64,000 bases of DNA from Paratinospora sagittata (GCA_035771175.1 CM069598.1:21993438-22057437); one strand, 5' to 3'; counted from the stretch's first letter, positions 1-13,500 are shown. Notes: a model not told the origin generated them from the sequence alone. A program made the numbers and translations.

Positions 1-163
1 TTATATGTTCAGACAATATAGTGATCATAAAAATATATGAGAATTATTTTCTTCTCTAAATTCAACAATATATATAAAGGTTTGTATTATATGTGTTAAT
101 ATATATATAGTGTATATATAATATATACTACACTATATAAGTTAATATATATGTTTATATTAG

Positions 164-207
<44 letters not shown>

Positions 208-1006
208 TATATATATAGTAATAATTAATAGATCAATGTATATATAATATACTATATAGATCAATGTTATATAAATTATATATAGTATATTAGATATATA
301 TAGTATAGTATATTACCTATACACACACACATATATATATAGTATTAATAGATCAATGTATATATAATATACTATATAAATCAATGTTATATATATTATA
401 TATAGTGTATTAGATATATATAGTACAATATATTATCTATACATATAATATATTATATACATATAGGTTTGTATTTTATGCATTAATATATATATGTTAA
501 TATATATAGTGTATATATAATATATACCATACTATATAAATTAACGTATATGTTTATATTAGTGTCTATATATATATATATATAATTAATAGAGCAATGT
601 TATATATAGTACATCAGATATATATAGCATAGTATATTATCTATACATATAGTAACAATTAATAGATCAATGTATATATCATATGCTATATAGATCAATG
701 TTATATATATTATACATAGTATATTAGATATATATAGTATAGTATATTATCTATACATATAGTATATTATATATATATATATATATTATATATATGTTAT
801 ATATATATTATATTATATATATATGTTATATATATAGTAATAACTAATAGATCAATATATATATATATATATATAGGTTTGTATTATGTGTTAATATATA
901 TATGTTAATATGTTAATATATATATAGTAATAATTAATAGATCAATGTATATACTATACAGATCAATGTTATATATATTATATATAGTATATTATATTAT
1001 AAATAT

Positions 1007-1053
<47 letters not shown>

Positions 1054-1400
1054 ATCTATTAGTTATTACTATATATATAACATATATAATATAATATACT
1101 ATATGTATAGATAATATACTATACTATATATATCTAATGTACAATATATAATATATATAACATTGATCTATATAGTATATTATATATACATATAACATAA
1201 TATACTATACTATATATATATATCTAATATACCATGTATAATATATATAACATTGATCTATAATGTATATATAGTACATACATAACAAATATATAATATA
1301 CTATATAGATCAATGTGTTATATATATTATATATAGTATATTAGATATATAGTATAGTATAGTATGTATATATTGTATATATATATATATTAATAAAAAC
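1..1400. repeat. AT-rich satellite-like block with inverted arms
   Basis: Almost pure A/T. Longer units recur, with TAATTAATAGATCAATG followed by TATATAATATACTATATAGA, near 227, 350, 655 and 925. Beyond a pure (TA)n run near 1015-1052 the same motifs appear in reverse complement (TTGATCTATTAG at 1051, CATTGATCTATATAG at 1160 and near 1250). The block is therefore a large imperfect palindrome. It probably lies in the intron after exon J. Confidence 0.85.
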
Positions 1401-1429
1401 TTTTCAAATAAAAATAAAAAATAAAAACA

Positions 1430-1740
1430 TCTTAGAGGACAAAGTAAACCCTAAAACCCATTTTCTTTCTTTGTCGTTTCTTTTTTTTACTCCATGAAAC
1501 CCTAACGCTAGCCAATCGTTCTTCTCTCTCTCGCTTCTACCCGCCAACCGCCCCTCCAACTCCACTCGAAGCCGTCGTCAACTCCTCGTTGTTCTCGCTG
1601 AAAGCAACTCAAAAAGCCTGAAGGTCGCCGGAAACGAAAGTTGAGGTATTTCTTTCTCTTCTTACCTCCTTCCAAATCCAACCTCTCTCTCTCTCTCTCT
1701 TTGAAATTCTGATCTCTCCTTCAATCTCCCATGATTTATA
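1430..1740 (+). promoter_or_regulatory. 5'UTR-like, C/T-rich first-exon-like stretch
   Basis: After the AT block the composition switches abruptly to a CT-rich leader: AAACCCTAAAACCC (a telo-box-like motif common in plant 5' regions), CTCTCTCTC tracts, then a G/C-richer segment ending AAAGTTGAG|GTATTTC, which looks like a splice donor. No convincing ATG-initiated coding frame follows. It could be a captured first exon and promoter, or the leader of a lost DNA transposon. Two hAT elements in this window have similar AAACCCTAA leaders. Confidence 0.35.
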
Positions 1741-2328
1741 GAGCATAGGGTCACTTTTTTGCTTTGTTTGTTTTTTGTTTTTTAAATCGCAATGAATATA
1801 CGAAAGAATCTTTCTTCAATCTCTGTGCGGCACAGAGATTCTTCGTACAAAATGTTGATTTTTGACAATTTTTTTGCAATTTCACGGTAAAAATCACACT
1901 TTTTCCCGGAATTTGTCGATTTTTACCGAATTTCGCGAATTTTTTGGGTGATTTTTGCATTTTTTTGGTTGCATCTTAACACTGTTTCGATAGTCCAAAA
2001 AACTAAATTAATTCGGCGAATTTTCAAACCATGTTCCAATTTAGAGAAATTTAGAGAATTTTTGTGTAGATGCTAAAATAATTAGAATTGTTGTAAGAGA
2101 TGCTTAAAACAATCATATATAAACACTTTTAAGTTATTAAAGCATAAATATAGTGGCTTGGAACATGTTTTAATTACATCAACAATGCTTAATGCATATT
2201 GCATGCGTCATGAATTTTGATATAATTTTATTTTCTTTTGTATCAAACTATTTCTTTTCTTTTCCAAGCCCAGAAATTTATGAAGGATTGTCATTGAATT
2301 CAATATGCACCAAATTTGAAGTGCTTAG
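1741..2328. other. Unclassified intron DNA with dispersed repeat R1 (copy 1)
   Basis: No gene. An imperfect hairpin lies at 1820-1845 (AATCTCTGTGC / GCACAGAGATT). The part at 2008-2074 resembles 63911-64000 and, inverted, 6541-6622. It shares the TTAGAGAAATTTAGAGAATT core and the TAGATG end. Confidence 0.5.
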
Positions 2329-2973
2329 TGTTACACCCAAAATTGAACTAACACCCTAGACAAAATCATGCCAGAAACGAGAACACCACCTTGGCGAAGG
2401 CTAAGTCACACCTTGCCTCGGCAAAAGTTGAAGCGTAACATGCCTCGGCCAATGGTCAAGGACTCCCATGCCTGGGCCATGGCCGAGGCACCCCTTAACC
2501 GCAGCCGAGGGCACCTTTTCAACTCCGACCGAGGGCTTCAAGGACGAAGTCCAATCAAACAAGGTTCTCTCCCAAACCCGATCTATGGAAACCATGAACC
2601 CGATCAACCCACGTGAAAATCCCAATGCACACAATCACTAATCAAGTCCCTATAAGGAAAGGGCGCAAATCACTCACTGATGGAGAAAGGCATTTAATGC
2701 AAAAACCATCTTCCTCAACTATAAAAAGGGGTTCATTCTACAGAAACACGTATGCTCTAAGCCTCCACCTCCCTACACTTCTACTTTTTATCCTACATAA
2801 TCTAACTTAGGCATCGGAGTGGCTTTGGTGACATTCAACCTGTGTCACCACCTTTTGCAGGTTTAGAGCGAGGCGATACTACAGGAGAACTTTGGAGGAG
2901 GAGTAGACAAATTTCATACTCAGTCAGCCAGCATCAGTCCTCGGCCAAACGTGGGAGATTTTTGGCTAAAACA
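2329..2973 (+). repeat. LTR of a Tat/Ogre-like Gypsy element
   Basis: The LTR starts TGTTACACCC and ends GGCTAAAACA. The next bases, TTTGGTGTCGTCTGTGG, match the primer-binding region typical of plant Tat-lineage Gypsy elements (TTTGGCGCCGTCTGTGG type). A TATA box (CTATAAAAAG) lies at about 2719-2728. Internal CCGAGG/CCTCGG motifs recur. Only the 5' LTR is present. Confidence 0.7.
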
Positions 2974-3775
2974 TTTGGTGTCGTCTGTGGAGAAGGACAT
3001 TAAAAGTTTGTTGCCCTGAAAACAACATCCAACACCCTCAAGAAGAAGCTGCGAACCAGGAACCAATTCGTCAACTCTGTCACAGGAGACCCCGCCTTCA
3101 CCCCCAAGTCGCCTCAAGATATCAAGCCACTCAGCTTCAACTTAGGAGCATGTAGTGAAGGATGAGGACGGTGGTCAAGAACGTCAACCGAATGGCAAGG
3201 ATCTTGGAAAAAATCGAACAAGTCCATCATGTCGTGCCTACGAGAGGCAAATCCTCGACGTTTAGAAACGAGCGCCAAGACGAAAGTGTTGCAGTACAAA
3301 CCCAGAACCCGGCATAACCAGACGAACAAAGTCATCCAGGCCCAAAAGGGATAGAATAACAATCCGCCTCCTGTGTTCAAGAGTCAAGCAACAAAGAGTT
3401 TCTTCCCAATGACATAGAAGATCGGCTATGATACATGCAGGAGCAGATCTCGACCTTGATCGACGTACAGAGAGGGCTACTGAATGCAAGAGCCGTGAAC
3501 ACTGTCCGTCAACTAGAAGCCACGGACAAGGGATCAGCCCCAAACTATCCAAGCCGCAAGGGGATCAAGAGCTTGGTTGTCTGTGGATGCAATCTTAGGG
3601 GAGGCAGAATTGCCTTTTGCAGACAAGATCCAAAATGCCCCCCTACCCGACATAATCAAGATTCCCCATAATGACTTATACGATGGAAAGAAGGATCCAG
3701 TCAACCATCTGACAAAGTACAAGTCTTGGATGAAGCTATATGGAGAATCCGATCAGACCCTCTCTTTAGCTTAGC
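2974..3775 (+). pseudogene. Tat-like Gypsy leader and 5' gag fragment
   Basis: The leader runs to about 3400. Decayed gag pieces follow at 3435-3671 and 3577-3774, in two frames. The second contains LPDIIKIPHNDLYDGKKDP followed by VNHLTKYKSWMKLYGESD, the pattern of a plant Gypsy gag domain (…YDGxxDPxxHLxxFxxWMxLxGxSD). The element breaks off at about 3775, with protease, RT and integrase missing. The strand is opposite to the host gene. Confidence 0.7.
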
Positions 3776-4432
3776 CCACAAAAGTTCTCACTCAGCATTA
3801 ACTCTCAACTTTTCTACGCATTCTAAGTGTCTTGAGTGGCATTCCTTTAGCATTGTTTAGCTTACCTAAGCGATTGATTATTGTTATCCTTTTTGAGGGC
3901 AATGAGATCTTGAGAGTAAGATTCTCTCATGGAGAGAAGTGAGTTTTGGTGGACTTAGCATGCATAGGAACAACAATCCAACCCAACATCACAAAAAAAT
4001 CAGCAAACCATTAGTGGTGTTATAATTCTGGATTTGTACTTTCTATAGTGAAGATTTCTCTCATGCTTGGAATCCTTGGTTTTTCACTCCTTTGGGATTT
4101 TCCATGTAAATTCGATGAGCTCCATATATTGAAATAATATTAATTAATTTGGTCTATGCATTATTGAAATATAAGAAAAGATCTATTCACCCCCCCTCTA
4201 CCTCCATCATATCCATACATTTAAAACTTTCAGTTGCAATCTTCTCATTAATCATTTAAGTTGTCTAGTTGATGAAGTGTTTGAAGCACCAAAAGGAGAC
4301 AATTAAGAGAGTAAAACAAACAAATGCAAAATCCACCTGATGCTTGGTAATGCTTTTGTAAACAGGTATACAACTATTAAAGTGGAATACTAGTACCATA
4401 TAACCATATTAAAGAATGTATAGTAAACTAAC
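3776..4432 (+). other. Degenerate LTR-like intron sequence
   Basis: No coding. The end (…TCTATTCACCCCCCCTCTACC, 4176-4203) resembles the sequence just inside the 5' LTR of many plant Copia elements. This suggests an eroded LTR in + orientation directly downstream of the Gypsy gag fragment. No matching partner LTR was found. Confidence 0.3.
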
Positions 4433-4532
4433 CTTTGTAAGAGAAATCAATTGATTTTTCACTAGAGAGAAAATCACTTTGCAGTGAGCTTGTCCTTGAA
4501 CCAAAAGAATTCATTATGAAGTTGATAAATTT
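4433..4532 (-). CDS. ABA3: MOCOS exon J, end of desulfurase domain and linker
   Basis: 100 nt, acceptor CTCACATGCAG, donor GTTAGT. It encodes [20 protein letters not shown], then [13 protein letters not shown], and one base of the next codon. The start matches the family sequence that follows STFEDA(M/K). The Ser-rich end corresponds to the variable linker before the MOSC region. No further exon was recognised down to position 1, so the next intron is at least 4.4 kb. Confidence 0.88.
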
Positions 4533-7500
4533 CTGCATGTGAGAGAACAAAAACAGAAAATTTACTAAATCAGCAATAAGAACTGGACTTGAAAACTTGA
4601 GCAAATAAAACTATTGAAGAGATTTGTATTCAAAAGAAGTTTGCATCATAGTTGTTAAATTGAAATCGGATCGTAAAATCGTTAAGGATAAGATTTAAAT
4701 TGAATCGTAAATCGTAAGATTTTTTTCGATTTTTCAAATAATATATATAAACAAGTCTAGTACTCATATATGCTTATTTAATGATTCAAAATTATCCTAA
4801 AACTGACTTATACATATATAAATTATAAATATATTATGTTTCTTGTTAAAAAAAATTATTCTAAAACTTCCATTCTTGGTCAATATTCATTAAATATCAA
4901 GTTTTTATGAAAAAAAAAATTACCTTTATCGGTGAAAAAATTTGGATGAGCAAATAAAGGGGTTGAGAGTTTTTAATTTTCTAAAGAAAAATTTATTTGC
5001 CCAAATTGGTTAAATTTTCTTCTTCTTCTTCTTCTTCTTCTTCTTCTTCTTCCTCATCAACGATTTTTCACAAACCTTGAATCGTATTGGGTACGATTCG
5101 ACTTAAATCGTACGATTTATCGATTTTAACAACATTGGTTTGCATTAATCAGATCAGTCTTGGACGCATTGCCTACTTATTTTCTTTTTGTATTCCGTGT
5201 ACCAAGGTCGATAGCGACATTATTGGAGAAGATGATTTGGGACTTATGGTGGAACTTGGAAGGGTGAGGAGAAGGAGAAGGGCTCCAATCTAGTGGCCTG
5301 AAATGTTTAACGAAAAGTTGAGCAAGGTGGGTTGGCTATTGGGAACATTTCTGGAAGGAATAAAGTCTTGGTTGCTAAGTGGTTGTGGAGATTGCCAACA
5401 GAGCAAGACCAACTGTGGGGTAGGGTGATTCGAAGCAGACATGTATTATAGTACAATATGCAGGTTGTTCGGCTTGCCAATAGAGCAACTGGTACGAGTC
5501 CCTGGAAATTCATTACTTTTGTCCAATCTATCTTCTCCCTTTGATTAGGTTCAAACTTGGGAAAGGGGATATGATCCGTTTCTAGGAAAATGTGTGGTGT
5601 GGTACCTCAACCTTTCATTAGCTCTACCCACACCTCCATCAATTACCATCTCTTAACAATAAACATGCTTTTGAGTTTGCCAGAACAGTGAGTGATAGGG
5701 AGAGGATTGTAACATCATGGGATTTACACTTAGGAAGGAATGTCACGGTGAGGGAAGAAAGGGAAGTTGTTTCTCTTGTTAGTATGTTGGAGGGTTGTCA
5801 ATTATCAGAGGGGGAGGATAGAGTATGTTGGCCTTGGGACTCGTCCGGGATGTTTACCACCAAATCTTTTCATGACATAATCCTCAATGATCCTTATGTG
5901 CCTCCATTTCTCCATTGCCACTCCATATGGAAAGCACCAGTGCCTTCAAAAGTCAAATTTTTGGGTTGGGTAGCTGCAAACGGTAAATTAAATACTAGTG
6001 ATGTATTGCAACGAAGGTTTCCATACATGTATCTCTCTCCCCACAATGGTGCGACCTATATAGACAGTATTTGGAATCAGTGGCCCATATTAGTTGGCAG
6101 TGTCCATTTGCTCAAGTGTTATGGAGAAGATGGTGTATTCATTTCCCAGTTATGGATGGTGAGGTAGCTAGTGGAACAGACTCCATTAATATCTTTCCTT
6201 TCCTAGATATTGTCCAACCATTATGGAAAGGTCACTGGCGGGTGCTTTGTTTGGCAGTATTATGGTCCATTTGGAAGAAGCGAAACAAGAGCATGTTTCA
6301 TGGGATAGAGAACTCGGCGGCTGGTGTTTGGGAGAATTCTCATTTGGTAGCCTACTTTTGGGTAGCACAAAGCAAGTTGGCTAATGGTTATAACCTTAAT
6401 GAATGGATTAGGGGATGGGCAAATTCATCAACCCACTTAAAAAGATTGATTTTGTTAGGTCACTTATGGGTATTTTTATGTACTAAAAGTGTCTATTTAT
6501 ATTAGTTTTTAGCTTATACTACAATAAATCTAGATATTTGAGCATATATGCAAAAATTCTCTAAACTTCTCTAATTTAGTGAATTTTTACAAAAATTCTC
6601 CAAAGTCAAGTCGAAATCAAATTTTTTATCCTTGACCAAGAATTACCTTATTATTTTATTACAAAGATTGCATGAGACTGATGTAGGACATAGGGAGGGA
6701 TTGGGTTGAAAGAAAAGTACAAGATTTGTAGTTTTGTGTTGGAAATGGTTATGGAAAGTAGAGGTAAAGGTTTAGAGTAGAAGGTCTAGGAATCACTCCT
6801 AGAAGTCCATGGCATCACACCTAAGGTTGGATTGTATCACACAAACCCAAAGGAGAAAAGACTCAAATTTGTAACTTTGTTCAATGCTCCAAAAGAAGAT
6901 TACAATCCTATTTATAAACTCTTATAGCATAAATAATCAAGAATCATTAATGATTCTTGGAAAATACAAGCATTAAAACTCTAGGAAATCTAACAACCAC
7001 CAGGTACTCTTAAGTATGTCATGGAAAATCTAAGAACTCCAAAGGAACACTAAAATAGTTATGACTACTATTTATTTTATCTAGGAAAACTAAGGACACT
7101 TAATACTTCTTGGTGAAAGAACCAACTCTTTGACTTTCTTCTTGACCAACTCCTTGGTTGCACAACTTCATTAGTAAGGTGATCTATAAAAGGTCACAAC
7201 TACCTCCACCATCTTCTAGAAAATTCCAAATCAGAATTTGTGCCTTAGAATCTTTTCTTTCTCTCCTTTGATAAACCTTTTTTTGATTTCTGCCACTTCT
7301 CTACTTCAATTCCCCTAGGCTTCGAAAAACTCGTCCTCAACGAGTTAAAAGCAAGGGATCCATCATAAAGGTCATGATCTAGTCACTGGAACTCATCATC
7401 TGTGATCCAAGTACAATCTGAAAATGGTCGTACTTTCCATTTAACAAGATACTTTTGATAACCACCACCTCTTGCGGAAACAATCTGGTAGTCAACAATG

Positions 7501-10500
7501 TCTTCAATTTCATCCTTTGAACTTGGTGCAGATGGAAGACTAGCATTGGGACCTCCATTTGATGTATTTTCTTCATGGTCGGGATAGAGAGTGAGATCCT
7601 CTATGTTAAAAATGTTGCTAATTCCCATGCTGTTAGGCAAATCAAGGACATAAGCATTAGAGTTGATCCTTTTGAGAATTTTGTATGGACCAACATTCTT
7701 GGAATGTAGCTTTCTGTAGACACCCCTAGGATAACGTTCAGGCCTTATCCACAGCATAGCCATGTCTCCTTCATTAAACTTAGCAAACTTTCTTCTTAAA
7801 TCCGCATGAGCTTTGTAGCCTTCATTGCTTAAAGTAATCTTTCGACGAACATCCTCATGAATATCATGTATATGTGTATCAAAAGCTTCAGCTTCTTTTT
7901 GGAACCTCTTCTTAGAAAAAATGTGAAGAAAACTCTTTGTACTTTCAGCATTTTCTTTTGACTTCTCGACCTTATATTTCTCCATTTCAACAATCTTCAT
8001 TGGCTTTAATACAACCTTTTTCTTGTGAAACATGAAAGTGTATGTATTTTCTTTTCCACAATAATGCACATCACGATCATAAAGCCAAGGTCAACCGAGA
8101 AGAATGAGCGTTACTTTCATAGGAACCACATCACGCCAAATAGAATTGTTGTAAACTCCACAAGAAAGAGAAAACAGACGGCGTTGATTTACCAGAATAG
8201 ATTTGTTATCTATCCATTTTACCTTGTAAGGCTGCGGGTGCGACTCAATAGGAAGCTTAAGGCGTTCTCAACTGTGGATTTTGAAACAACGTTCATATAA
8301 GCTTGTGAGCTCTATTTCCGCAACGAACAAGCATTTGGAAAATAGAGGTTCGCCACCAATCTTCTTCTTCAACTTTAGGGGTTGAAAGGATGCATTGAAC
8401 AAGATTGACCAAGGAATTATCCATTTCTCCTTCATCTAGGTCATCAGGATTATAAATCCCATAATCAAAAGAATCTTCATCTTCATCCTTTTGTTGTTCT
8501 ACTTCTTCGCACTCCATTCTTATGTGTAAATTCTTCTTTAGGCAATTATATGCCATATGTCCTGGCCGTTGACATTTGAAACACATCGTTCCCTTGCCCT
8601 TCGGATCAACCAAATGAGAAGATGGGTTATGACCAGAAGGTTGATTAGATGATTGAACCAGACCCGTTTATGTGTTGTGAGCAAGGTTTTGAAAATCGCT
8701 CGAGGTGCGCCTCGGCCGAAAAATAGCCTCGAGGCTTAAGCCTCAGAAAATAGGGTCTGTGAGGCTTACGCCTCAAGGCTTAGTGAGGCTTAAGCCTAAA
8801 AAAAAACAGGCACATTTAAATTTAAATTACATTTCATTTACTTTTCATTTTCATTTACAATTTACATATACATTTTCATGTCATTTACATTACATTTCAT
8901 TTACAAATTACAAATACATTTACTTTCTCTCAAAAACAAAAAAAAACCCTAAGTGAAGAGTGAAAAACAGTGTTGTTGGCTAGGCGTGGCAGGAAGAAAG
9001 GTTTCTCTTCTTCTTTCAGGTATGCTTCTTCCTTTATACTTCTTCTTCTTCTTCTCTTCTTTCTTCTTCTTCCGCTGCTCTTCTTCTTCTGCTTCTTCTT
9101 CCTCTGTTCTTCTTCTTCTTCTCTCTCTCTCTCTCTCTCTATTTTTTTTTCTTTTGCATAAGAGGGGGGGGGGGGCGTGCAACAATAGTAGGAGACCTGT
9201 TGTTGTTGCATTCACACGCCCCCCCCCTACAAAAAAAAAAAAAAAAAAGAAGGAAGAAGAACCCATGAAAATTCCTAAATAGACTCAAATACCAAAATAA
9301 TAATAACTAGGCTTTTAAACAGGCTCGAATACTAATTTTCTAATTCAAGAAAAATACTAGTTTCCTAATTCAATAAAACCTAAAAATAGTAAATTACCAA
9401 AAATAGTAAATTTACTAAAAAATAGTAAATTCCGAAAAATAGTAAATTTACTAAAACTAGTAAATTATCCTAAAACACTAATTTGAGATTTCCACTAACT
9501 CTTAACTCTTATCACATTGCATTAGTTTGTTGGAGATTTCAAAGAAATCAAATAAAAAAGTTTATGTGGGTCCCATTATTGTCAAATAAAATCTCAAAAA
9601 ACAACTTTTATATGTTTTCTAAAAACAAACATTTTTCTTAACTGTTTTTTAAAATCAGTTTTTAAATCCTACTAAAACAAACAAGTTTTTTGTAACTTTT
9701 TTGACATTTTGTTTTTAAATACAGAAAACTGAATTTAAATTGGATACCAAACACTACCTTATTTGACTACTCTTTCCTCACCTATTATAAATCTAGTCTA
9801 TGTGCCATCATGCACATGAGGGGGAGTGTTAACATCTATATTCTCTTGATATACATTAGCTAGGCTGCCACCTATAGCTATAACTTTTAGGTCAGTGGAA
9901 TTACTATGGATCAAATGTAAATATATTTATTTTTAATTGTAGAAGGGTAAAATTGTCATCTTCAAGTAAAACAACTACTTTTAAGATACCAACAAGAACT
10001 TTCGAGATGTTTTGCCAAACATGTTTCAAACAGTTTATCCATAAAAAAAAATTACAAAAGCTATAATCTAAAAGTAGTTCTACCAAACAGGCCAATAAAG
10101 GCAAGCAAACTATTATCTAAAGTGTACAGATTTTCTCTAGTATCTATATCTTCTCACACTTCTTGGCAAACAATGCACTACCTTCCCTCCATTAAAAGAG
10201 TAAATTAGTTAATACTCAACTCTTTCTAGTATAACATCTCACATTTAAAGACTAACTGTCAATGAATAAATCTATATATTTCTGTTGGTAGATTACCACT
10301 TCTCATAAAAGCTAACATGACTTGGGCCAAAGCTATACGAATATAATATCAATTTTCTCACTAATAGATATCTCACATACGATTTCACCACTAAGGCTAC
10401 TACTTACAAAATAAAAGTAAGAAAAAGTTGAGAACTAGTGATCACATTTGGGCAAAGTTCAAGAATTAGGAATTCCAAGGAGAACCCAAAAGCAAGAAGG

Positions 10501-13500
10501 ACGAAGTTCCATGAAACTAGTATTGTCAAGGTAACGATTAGTGCATCACCTAACCAAGGATCAAAAATTCGAATTCACCTTAAACTTTGATCCTTTAAAC
10601 TTTAGAATTCGAGTTCCAAATAGCTAAAAGTTTGATAAAAGACGCATGATAGAACAATAACCATAGTAAACACAACAGTAGGAGAAACTAGTGAGTTTTC
10701 TAGTAGGTTTAATTGTTTAAATAAAGGATTTGCCTTAAGCTCTTATCCTTTTTGCATTAGTTATGGATGAATTGTCTAAATATATTCAAGATGATACTCC
10801 ATTACATATGTTGTTTGCTGATGATATAGTGCTAATTGAAGAAAATAAATCTAGAGTAAATGCAAAACTAAAGGTTTGAAAATAAGCCTTATAATTTAAA
10901 GAGTTCAAGATTAGTAGGACTATAGCTTTCACAAAAAAATAAAAAATAATAATTAGTAGAACTAAGATTGAATAAATTAAATGTAATTTTAGAAGAAGTG
11001 AAAAATACAAATGATGAGACAGTAGACATTGAAAGCCAAGACATATAAAGGAGTGAAAATTTTAGATATTTGGGATCAACTATTCATCAAGAGGAAGAAA
11101 TAAGAAAGGATTGGTTAAGCGGAGAAATGCTTCTAGAGTATTACATAAAGTTTTCTAAAATGGCTCATTTTATTTCATGTCATAAAACAGATGATGCCAC
11201 TCATATTGTTGATTTGTTCTTTCAAGAAATTGTGAGACTTCATGGTGTTCCAAAAAGTATTGTTTCTGATAGGGATGTAAAGTTTCTTAGTTACGTTTGG
11301 AAGGTCTTGTGGGGAAAGCTTGGTACTAAGTTGTTATTTTCTACAGCTTATCATCCATAGACTGACGGTCAAACTAAGGTCGTTAATCGAACTTTAACTC
11401 AGTTGCTTCGGACTGTCATTCAAAAGAAATTGAAGAGTTGGGAAGATTGCTTGCCTTTCATTGAGTTTGCATATAATAGAAGTGTGCATTCATCTACTGC
11501 ATATTCACCTTTTGAGATAGTTTATAATCCACTAACTCCTTTGGATTTGCTACCTTTGCCTATTGATGAAAGAGTTAGTCTTGATGGGAAAAAGAAAGTT
11601 GAAATGGTGAAACAACTTCTCGAACGTGTTAAGCAGCAAATTGAGAAGAAAAACGAGTAATATGCATCTAAGGCTAACAAAGGACGAAAGCGGGTTGTTT
11701 TTGAACCAGGTGATTGGGTGTGGGTGCATATGAGAAAGGAGAGGTTTCCAGCACAAAGGAAGTCCAAATTGAATCCTAGAGGGGACAGTCCATTTCAAGT
11801 TCTTGAGAGGATCAATGACAATGCTTAAAAAATAGATCTTCCAGGTGAGTATAACATTAGTGCTACATTCAATGTTGCCGATCTTTCTCCATTTGATGTA
11901 GGTGATGATTCGTGGACGAATCCTTTTGAGGAAAGGGGGACTGATGAGACTCATCAAATGGAACAAGTTGTTTCAAGTATATCAAGTGATCCTTTGCACG
12001 TTCCAAATGGGCCTATTACAAGAGTCCGGGCTAAAAGACTAAAAGAAGCTTTGATTGGGCTTGTTCAAGACATGGGCTAAGCAAGCTGAGTGGATCTACA
12101 GACATAAAGTTGGGCTTGAGCAAATCACAAGAAGTCCTCAATGTCATTCAATTACAAGATGGGGTTGTTGAAGACACTTGCGCCAAATATATCATAAATT
12201 AAAGAAGTTTGGCTGAATTTCATATATGGGCTGATTCATTTGAACCTAGAGTTCATTAATTTGGGCTAAACATGGTGTTTATGTCTTCATGTAATGGGCT
12301 GCACGAATTTATTAAGACTTTCATATTCTTAGGAGTTACCTTTTGTATTAAGTGTTATTTAGTCTTTATAGTTTAAGACTTTTCATTTTCCTAGGAGTTA
12401 CCTTTTTGTATTAAGTGTTATTTAGTCTTTTTAGTTTAAGACTTTTCATTTTCCAAGGAGTTATGTTTTTTGTATATTTAAAGACTTCTTCTTCATTGAA
12501 GAAGACAAAAATTATTAATGAGTTTATTCTGAATTTCAGATCTGAGAGGAGCTTTCTCTTATGTTTTTCATTGAATTGTCTAAACTTATCAAGGATAGAT
12601 CAACCTCGTGGCGTTTTGAACACTTGGGTTTTTGATTCATCGTATTCAAGGGTTCAAGTGGATCAACCAAATCTGATTTTAGCTTTCTTGGGGTTAGAAT
12701 ACCTCCTTGACCCCTAGGATCAAATCCTTGTGGGTTCGCATCAATGACAGCACATGGGAAACTTAACTGTGCAGACATGCTCCGAAGAAGATTCCGATTA
12801 GGGAAATATCTCCTAATTGGTGTTGTCTATGCAAAATAGATAATTAGTCCGCACGACACCTATTATTGGACTGTAGTTTCTCTAAATTGGGGCTGGTGTA
12901 AAGCCAAACTACAATGGGATATCCTCCCAAATGAAAAAAATTTGTGGGATTTTCCAAACGAAGGACCTTGCTCTAGGAAGTTCAGGGACTACTGGGCCTA
13001 GAGGGTAGTAGTATTCACTGTCATTTGGTCGGTACGGAAGGAAAAAGAACACTTGGATTTTTTAAGAGAAAGAACGGGATGAATTAGGGCTATGGGAGAG
13101 CTCCTTCTTTTTAGCATCTTTGTGGATTAGTGCAAGCAAAATCTCAAAAGGTTTTGGGTTAAGTGAATGGTCAAGGGGATGGGAACCCATTTTACGATGT
13201 ATATGATTGTAGTTTAAAGGACACCTTGTCCTTGACACAATAGAGGTTGTACAAACATTTGATTTTAATCAAAATATTTTGTTTCTTGTCAAAAAAAATA
13301 TCTATAAGTGAGAGAAAATAATTAATCTTGTTAGGTGGGCTCTTGAAATTTGAAATGGCTTCTAGTCATACTCACATGTTAGTCTTTTGATTTTCAATTT
13401 TGTGGTGGCTTGCTCCTAGACCATATAATTTTCTAGTTTAGCAATCTAACTTGCTTAATTTATCGATTTATTATTAAAATGTATTGCTTTTTTATCTTGT

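Larger units (their letters stand above)
6690..8681 (-). mobile_element. Chromodomain Gypsy element, internally deleted remnant
   Basis: Read on the minus strand: gag zinc knuckle (8613 to 8300), aspartic protease region (about 8290-8000), then directly the integrase C-terminus and chromodomain (7383 to about 7950). RT, RNase H and the integrase core are missing. Below 7380 lies 3' non-coding and probably LTR sequence to about 6690. The 5' side is cut at 8681 by the hAT fragment starting at 8682. Same strand as the host gene. Confidence 0.8.

Noticed and set aside
1..1400. CRISPR-like or telomeric array
   Set aside because: Repeats are irregular AT-rich palindromic units with no unique spacers and no TTTAGGG units; the host is a plant.
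1751..1960. 69-codon minus-strand frame
   Set aside because: AT-rich intron sequence without similarity; partly the same region as the R1-related repeat.
8930..9282. Overlapping open frames on both strands rich in Ser/Leu/Phe or Lys/Glu/Arg
   Set aside because: They are translations of (TTC)n/(CT)n microsatellites in the hAT leader. All frames stay open by composition, not coding.
9800..10100. Complete MITE ending TACCAAACAGGCC
   Set aside because: The 3' end looks typical, but no matching 5' terminus or target duplication was found.
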